Assembly: GCA_032207245.1 (NCBI GenBank)
Contig: CM063501.1
Coordinates: 85,225,919 to 85,289,918, forward strand
From: Pardosa pseudoannulata
Taxonomy: Eukaryota > Arthropoda > Arachnida > Araneae > Lycosidae
Direction of reading: 5' to 3'
DNA: 64,000 nt
How positions within the stretch are numbered: the stretch's first letter is position 1; each line of letters begins with the position of its first letter. A program made the position numbers and the translations under genes. The notes under the pieces were generated by a model. The model had not been told where the DNA came from and did no database searches. It saw nothing but the letters and a program-made list of their open reading frames with translations. Shown in pieces: positions 57,202-64,000 of this stretch.

Positions 57202-58164
57202 GGCAGAACGATGGCCGAATGGTAGAGCACTGTTCTTAGGTACCGGAGTTAGCAATTTGAATTCTGCTAATGGTATGGATGTCCACAGACGTTTGGAATC
57301 GGCTTCTAGCTCATTTATAAAATTAAAACTTAAACAAGAGGTGCTCCTCGAGTGGCACAACTACTGGGACTCGTCCACAACAGGCAGGGTTCTCTATGGT
57401 TTCTTAAGAAAAGTTAAATTGTTTAGACTGAGTGGAAATGCGCCTGTAAATGCCCTTCTTACGAACCATGGACCTTTCCCTCAGTATCTCCACATGTTCC
57501 AGATCTCGGATAGCTCATCGGGAGATTGTGTCTGCGGTGCACTCGGTGACTCCAATCACTATCTGCACGTGACACACGACTTGCATCTTAAGAAACCCTC
57601 TGTCAGAAATAAGGAACTCTGGCAGAGAGCCTAATCAAAAACCCGGTACTGATAAGGAAAACCAGGATCCTGGGTGACTGTCTCACCGCTAATCAAGGAG
57701 CCATAGTGAGGCCATGATTTTAACCTAAAACCACCCCGCAAGGGTCAAAGTACCTCTTCACGAATGGGCATCACAACTGCCCTGTGCAGATATTGCTTCC
57801 CTCACAAACACCTGCTCTCATGTCAGAAAGTTTCATGTAGTTCACCGAGTCAACCGGACTTTTAACCTGGGCAGGACTCCTGCGGAGTATCCCCCGCACT
57901 TTCGTAAACTACTTTAGTTGTACTTATTAGTCTAGGTTTCTACATTTTTTTTGTTATTGTAAATTTTATGGGCGGAATGCTGACATGGCCCCTGCGTAAC
58001 GCATTGTTGTCGGACTGTCAGATCGAGCCAGCAATTCAAGACCCTACATCCGACTTTGGGGTGGCTGGTTACAGATAATACACGTCTTTAAGCCGATTCA
58101 CAGTCTCATTAGCCCTCGTGTAGCAAAACAGTACACTGTAGCGCTCCAAATCAAATTAAACAAA
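57202..58164 (+). mobile_element. Chimeric retroposon: tRNA-like head + LINE 3' part
   Basis: Target duplication TCTATATTCCTTG (57189-57201) / TCTACATTCCTTG (58165-58177), one mismatch. Head GAACGATGGCCGAATGGTAG with a worn B box; then SINE body GTTTGGAATCGGCTT, then about 35 bp more of LINE coding sequence than the 22465 copy, then the shared LINE C-terminus, 3' UTR (GCATTGTTGTCGG, GGGGTGGCTGGTTACAG) and the tail CTCATTAGCCCTCGTGTAGC ... GTAGCGCTCCAAATC. Sister of 22465-23496 in opposite orientation. Confidence 0.92.
57310..57634 (+). pseudogene. LINE ORF2 C-terminal fragment in the chimera
   Basis: Open to TAA 57632-57634. It reads SFIKLKLKQEVLLEWHNYWD, TTGRVLYGFLRKV, LTNHGPFPQYLHMF and CVCGALGDSNHYLHVTHDL, then KELWQRA and a stop. 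Compared with the 22465 copy, a short in-frame deletion has removed the Cys-Pro-Leu that supplies the fourth zinc ligand (HYLHDCPLTHD becomes HYLHVTHD). A start inside the SINE head is fortuitous. The lack of stops over 100 codons suggests a recent insertion, not selection. Confidence 0.83.
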
Positions 58165-58177
58165 TCTACATTCCTTG

Positions 58178-59594
58178 TTTATACTATAATATCACCTTTA
58201 TATCATTACTTAAATTATTTCCCATTAATATTGTCACCATCATTTTAAAGGGGGGGGTTAAAGTGCCGTGAACGTCCCACGTATTTCGCAAACCGGATAA
58301 TTCAATTCTAGTTAATCGAAAATATACTGCATGTAATAAATAATGATTCGTTATGCCTCATTTGGTTTAAATAAGTGAAATTTTTAACCTACTTAAATAT
58401 TGGGATATTATTAGACTGATAATGAGTCTATTTAAGCTTAATAGGAATCTTTTAAGATATTTCAAATATATTTTATGGTTTAGTTTTTTTAGCCGCGATA
58501 AATATACAGCAACCTGTAATTCTTTTTTAATCAAACACTTTTATTTAGAGTAAAAAGTTTGTTCTTGTAAATATTGAGCTAAGTGGATTATTCAACCCAA
58601 AACATATACAGAAAGGTGAGGATACTAAAACTTATATTACTTTTTTCCTGCGACAATATGTTTATCTTCCTTTTCCTACAGATTATTTGTATCCTGTTTC
58701 TGCTACATATATCAAAAAATATTACTATGTATTTTAGCAGTCATTAATTTCTTAGAATTAAGTTCTTGATTTCGTAAGAGTGTGTAAATACACTTATTTT
58801 TTCATTTTTTCTTTTTTTACGCGTTTGATTATTCAAATGTCCAAAATGGTATTTTTGGGTTTAAAGTAAATATTGCAAGTAGATTTTTCTCTGATGTACA
58901 ATTTTACTTTAGAAATTTATTGAATAATACACACGAAATATAGATTTTCTTTCTGAAAAACAAAGTAAAATAAATTTATGTAATAAATATTGAAAATCTA
59001 TGTTTCTATGTTCTATTGTATTTGGAAATTTAGAGGTATTTTTTAAAGTTAATAATTTTATTACAATATTTTTATTTCATAAATGCATAGTTCTCTAAAT
59101 TCGTAATTCATTATAGTTATAAAAACTTAAGTGTAAAGCAAGATAAATGATATACAAGATTAAAAAAATTAAGCTCATAAAATCACTGGTATTCATAAAA
59201 GAATTGATTTCAATATAAAATTTTATGTACATTTTTATGAACATTTTTGTATTGTATTGTCAGTAAACACAGTTAAAGTACTTCTATTATACTGTATAAT
59301 GTTCTATATGATTCGATATAATTTTTTTTATAGATTATTTTAATGATAGAAATTAAAAATAATTTAATCTTTTAAGAAATCATGTAATTTTGTATAGTCA
59401 TTTTTTTAAATAAATAATTATAGTTTTTTTTTATATTGATATATTCATTTACCAGCAGAAAAGTTAAAAGTATGTTCCTCATGTAATATAGTTATTCTAA
59501 AAAAAGATATAAATATTTTATGAATAAATTTATAAAACTATGTTATTACTGATGATATCTCTTTACTAAATATTTTACTTTTCATTTATTTTAA
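58178..59594. other. AT-rich, no gene seen
   Basis: Nothing recognised apart from a G8 run near 58251-58258. Confidence 0.5.
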
Positions 59595-60835
59595 ATATAT
59601 TTCAATGTTTTGCTGTGAACATTTTTAAGCCGATGTTCCTGTATTCTTACACAAACGTGTATTTGAGCGTTTTTACTAAAATTCGTTGATTTACTACAGT
59701 ATTTCATTATTATTTCTTCAAGTTTCATCGCTATATTAAAATTATGATAAAATGTGGGCTTCGGATAATCATTTTAAATTTTATATACTTTAACACAACT
59801 TTAGATTAAAGTTTGTTAGCAGTCCACAATGGATTATTCATATCATCAACAATTCTATACATCCATTAGGCAGATATGTATCTTTTGTAAATGTCAAAAA
59901 TTTTTGGGAGAAAATTTAGTATGTGGTTGAAGGAGGACTTGGTTATGATATCTCGATCATTTTTGCTACAATGTCTTCGAGATACAAATTCCTTATTCCG
60001 TGGATTTCAACGTTTTGATGTGAATTTTAAACCCATTGCTCCTGATTCTTTACAAACGTGTATTTGAGAGTTGTAATTAAAATTCGTTGATTTACTACAG
60101 TATATAATTATTATTTCTTCAAGTTTCCTCATTATTCTATAATTATGATAAAATGTGGATTTCGGATAATCTTTTTAAATTTTTATATATATTTAATTAC
60201 ACTCATGTCCAAAAATTAGTTAATTTAGAATATAAAATTTAAAATAAAAAATCAACTTTTTTAAATATATTAATTTAATGCTTTATGCATAATATTTATC
60301 AATTCGGAGATTTTAAGGTTAATTTTAAGATCAATTATATCTGATTAATCTTTTAATAATTTAATTATTTATTAAAATTTAAAATGTTATTCTGTTTTCT
60401 GTAATATTCTTTTATGAATCTAGGCAGATATATTTTTATTCTTTGTTGTATAAATGGATTAATCATATCAACAATTTTATCCATACAGATATAAATCTTT
60501 TGTGAATGTGAAAATTTTTCGGGAGAAAACTTACATATGTGGTTTACGGAGGACTTGGTTATTATAGCTCGATCATTTTCTCTACAATGTGTTCGAGATA
60601 CAAATTTTCCTTTATTCCCGTGGATTTTTTCAGCGTTTTGATGTGAATATTTTAAACCCATTGCTCCTGGATTGTTACAAGAACGTATATTTGAAGGGTT
60701 ATAATTAAAATTCATTGATTTACTACCGTATTTCATTATTACTTATTCAAATTTCCAAGCTATATTATAATTATGATAAAATGTGGATTTCGGATACTCT
60801 TTTTAAGTTTTGATATATTTTAACACAACTTTAGA
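59595..60835. repeat. Repeat family, ~400-bp unit, 2.5 copies
   Basis: TTTCAACGTTTTGATGTGAA-like sequence occurs near 59605, 60005 and 60635. It is followed each time by CC-ATTGCTCCTG, TTACAA-AACGTGTATTTGA, ATTGATTTACTACAGTAT, ATTATGATAAAATGTGGATT and TCGGATAATC. The upstream half (GGATTAATCATATCA, GGGAGAAAA, GGAGGACTTGGTTAT, ATCTCGATCATTTT, TTCGAGATACAAATT) occurs twice, from about 59830 and 60455. About 230 bp of extra AT-rich sequence lies between the last two. Confidence 0.9.
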
Positions 60836-62792
60836 TTAAAGTTATAACTATAAATTCTATTTATGATAAATAAATATTTTAATACAACTTAATTCGCTTA
60901 CCGCAATTTATTATACCTTATTTAAGTCTATAATAAATAATGTAGCTATGATTTATCATCTTAATAATAATTTTGTGTTAAATAGTGGCTCATATCTATA
61001 GCAAATTTCATTTTATTATTTTTAATTCCAGTTTTCTCTTTTTCAGGTGAGCTGTTATTATTTTAATAATATATTGTTGCTACACTGTTCGAAGGATGTA
61101 ATGTAAGTATGTTATAAACAGTTGTTGTATCTAAATGTTTATATTTCTTTCTACAAATTAGATTTTAATTCTATGAATCTATTACAAAAATATTGTTTTT
61201 CATTTCTTATCATGAAGATCTCTACTAAAATAGAAAATGATAAACATAAATATATAACTTATTTGTAAATTTCAATTAATTTTAATATTTACTGTTCGTT
61301 GACTATTTATGTAATAATTTTGGTTTAAAAATTTAAAATGAATATGAAATTCTAAGTACAGTATTTAAGTGATTTAGTATTTTTTCTTCTCAAAACTGAG
61401 TTTTTTTATTTATGGTAATAAAAATGAACTCCTGTAAATTTCTACCTTTTTCAGTTAAGATGTGTTTCAAACTAAAAATAACTAAACAAAATTTGAAATA
61501 GTTATTATAGATAAATATATATACCTCTTTGGTAGTTTATTATTTGATAATCAAATTTGAAAAATCATTATATGATGATTTTACGCTAAACGTAATGCAT
61601 CTATATTTTGTATACTTTGTGCAATTAAAGATATCGTGACAAAAATTAATTCTTACTAATAAAGTATGAGCACATTTAATGAATTGTTTTTACAAGGGAC
61701 CTTCAAATTAGTAAATTAGCTTAGAAAATTTGTTGTAGTATTGCAGTCTGAAAAAAGTTGAAATAGGCGTATGTCTTAGAATAGAAATCAGACTTGGCAA
61801 ATCGAATTGTAATTATATTCAACAAAATCTAGTTTTTATCGTACATTCTTGTTATAAAATTATTGTTACAGTTTTGTAACAAAAGACCTGTTAACAATTT
61901 TCTGAACGTATATAGTTTAACTTATCCAAAATAGTAATTTATAGTTAAGTTATAATTATAACTTACTTCATTTAGGATTTTAATTATTTATGATTCATTT
62001 ATGATTTTAACTATGGTAGTAATTTATAGTTAAAATCATAATTAATGTGGGGCTTTAAAGAGATCATGCGTATAACTGAAAAATGTAGGAATTTGATTAC
62101 ATAAACAACATTCTTTATCCAGTCCCCCCTTCCTACCTGTCGTCGTAAAGAATACAATTCCCATCCAAAGAAAACTATTTCAAATATTTTATTATTTTAT
62201 AAATGATTAATTGTGTTGAATTTTTAATGTTCAATATGTCAAAAATATGTAGTATTTCCCATATTTATATCTTTGCTTATAAGCGACACTGCAGTCTCGA
62301 ATCTTGCGATTTACGCAAATAAATCCAATGATTTCAGCACGAAAGGTGTTTAATATTTTGCCACACACATTGTCAAAGTCAACTTTTATTTTGCAAGAAT
62401 TTTGTAAACAGAAATCATAGTGCCAAATATTGGGTGATAAGAATGCAAAGTATAATAGAATAGTCATTTATTGACGACCACTCAACAGTGGGTGCATGCC
62501 ATGATTAAACGGCAGCAAATTAAGCCATTTCTTATAGACTTTTTACTCAGCATCTTATAAACAGCTCCTCAAAATTAAATGCAACAAAATCTACGACGTC
62601 CTCTGCTACACTATGCAAATGTTTATCAACTCTGGTAAAGATTGGAGCAGATATGGGTATTTGGGAAAAATAGAAACAATAGTTAGGCACTGTAACAAAG
62701 AGTTAGACTACTACAACTCCAGCGTGAGAGACTGACCAAAATCTAAAGTGTTGTCAGTGACCCTGACCTTCACCCGAACAGTGGGATTACTT
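60836..62792. other. AT-rich, no gene seen
   Basis: A 78-codon minus frame (62231-62467) has no recognisable motif. The pair TAGTAATTTATAGTTAA recurs at about 61933 and 62014. Nothing else seen. Confidence 0.5.
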
Positions 62793-63590
62793 TTAATTTC
62801 TATAACTACTTTTAATTTCTATATGATATTTTTATTTTTTTACAACAGTGCATTATATATACTATCTTCTAGACTCCCGTTCTTCTACTTTTAATTTCTA
62901 TGTGATATTTCTATGTGATGTTTCACAACAGTGCCGTACATATACTATCTTCTAGAATCCCGTTATTCTACTTTTAATTTCTATGTGATATTTCTATGTG
63001 ATGTTTCACAACAGTGCCTCACATATACTATCTTCTAGACTTCCGTTCTTCTACTTTTAATTTCTATGTTATGTTTCATAACAGTGTCGTATATATACTA
63101 TCTTCTAGACTCCCGTTCTTCTACTTTTAATTTCTATGTGATATTTCTATGTGATGTTTCACAATAGTGCCTAACATATACTATCTTCTAGACTCCCGTT
63201 CTTCTACATTTAATTTCTATGTGATATTTCTATGTTATGTTTTACAACAGTGCGTATATATATTATCTTCTAGACGTTCTTCTACTTTTAATTTTTATAT
63301 GATATGTTTATTTGTTTCACAACAGTGCCGTATATATACTATCTTCTAGACACCCATTCTTCTACTTTTAATTTCTATGTGATATTTCTATGTGATGTTT
63401 TACAACAGTGCCGTATATATACTACCGTCTAGACTCCCGTTCTTTTGCTTTTAATTTCTATGTGTTATTTTTATGTGATGTTTCACAACAATGCCTTACA
63501 TATACTATCTTCTAGACTCCTGTTCTTCTACTTTTAATTTCTATATGATGTTTCACAACAGTGCCTTAAATATACTATCTACTATAACTA
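62793..63590. repeat. Minisatellite, ~10 copies of 68-85 bp
   Basis: ACTATCTTCTAGA recurs at about 62862, 62946, 63030, 63098, 63180, 63265, 63340, 63420, 63505 and (partial) 63571. The unit is CTCCCGTTCTTCTACTTTTA, ATTTCTATGTGATATTTCTATGTGATG, TTTCACAACAGTGCC and ATATATACTATC. Short units lack the second TATGTGATATTTC. The related frame at 63167 is a repeat reading. Confidence 0.95.
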
Positions 63591-64000
63591 TTTATGATAG
63601 TATAAGTATTATATTTTTATACAGAAAATAAATGAATAATTTAAAAGCCGAAAATTAACGTCCTTCATATGTTTAGAATTAATTAACTTCTAATTTAATC
63701 TGATGTAAATTGTTCGTTGCATTGTGATGATTATAAACGCATATTTAACTAGTTAAAAACCTATATTAGTTGTAAATTTTACAACTTTATCTTGCTACTT
63801 ACAATTATAAACTGAATAGCTTACATGAATAAGAAATACAAAGGGTTCACGCACTTCATTTACTCTTTTATTGTAAATAATACACAATCTTACATTAGTA
63901 AAAAGCCTTTCAAAAACAAAATTAAAGACAATTTTTTAATCAAACAAGCTTTACTTGTATTAATTAAAAACAAATGCCAAGGGCTTAATTACGATACATT
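63591..64000. other. AT-rich, no gene seen
   Basis: No feature recognised to the window edge. Confidence 0.5.

Overview
The window reads as repeat-rich, AT-rich, non-coding nuclear DNA of an arthropod. A spider is my best guess. That guess rests on the look of the tRNA-derived SINE and the mariner transposase, and is recognition from memory, not a search. I found no convincing host protein gene, rRNA or functional tRNA gene. All recognisable coding sequence belongs to decayed transposable elements, and most of the longer ORFs are accidental readings of repeats. One 100-N block marks a scaffold join.

Layout: 1-9471 is a satellite of about 51 monomers of about 185 bp that runs off the left edge. 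A mariner carcass follows (11346-12568). Next come tandem and dispersed low-copy repeats (12.8-21.7 kb), which include a 4 x 700 bp array (18712-21745) and a foldback element of the TA-target type with about 175-bp arms (17685-18300). From 22.4 to 26.5 kb there is a chimeric tRNA-headed/LINE-tailed retroposon, a short SINE and the first of a cluster of TTAA-flanked (piggyBac-type) non-autonomous elements (24763-25694, 28375-28943, 29179-29732, 30470-31479). A BEL/Pao integrase C-terminus lies at 32.5-32.8 kb. Two abutting tandem arrays (34.7-36.1 kb) are followed by a PIF/Harbinger-like MITE packed with a TCAAGTA motif (37205-38156), a candidate solo LTR (40265-41039), and a piggyBac remnant split by a 5'-truncated LINE with a perfect 12-bp target duplication (41.5-42.6 kb). 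A deleted piggyBac (43510-44249) and a Tc1 copy with two stops (44.9-45.9 kb) come next. From 46.8 to 58.2 kb there are two more short SINEs, a 46-bp insertion made only of SINE tail, a 370-bp duplication and a second chimeric retroposon. The last part holds a 400-bp repeat family (59.6-60.8 kb) and an 85-bp minisatellite (62.8-63.6 kb).

The elements act together only as parasites and hosts of one another. SINEs and chimeric retroposons share the 3' tail of a LINE that presumably mobilises them. The TTAA and TA elements are internally deleted and would need transposase in trans. Several elements are nested. The most interesting signals are the chimeric SINE-LINE family, the nuclear-receptor-like half-site repeated in nearly every satellite monomer, the dimeric TTAA element and the motif-dense Harbinger-like MITE.
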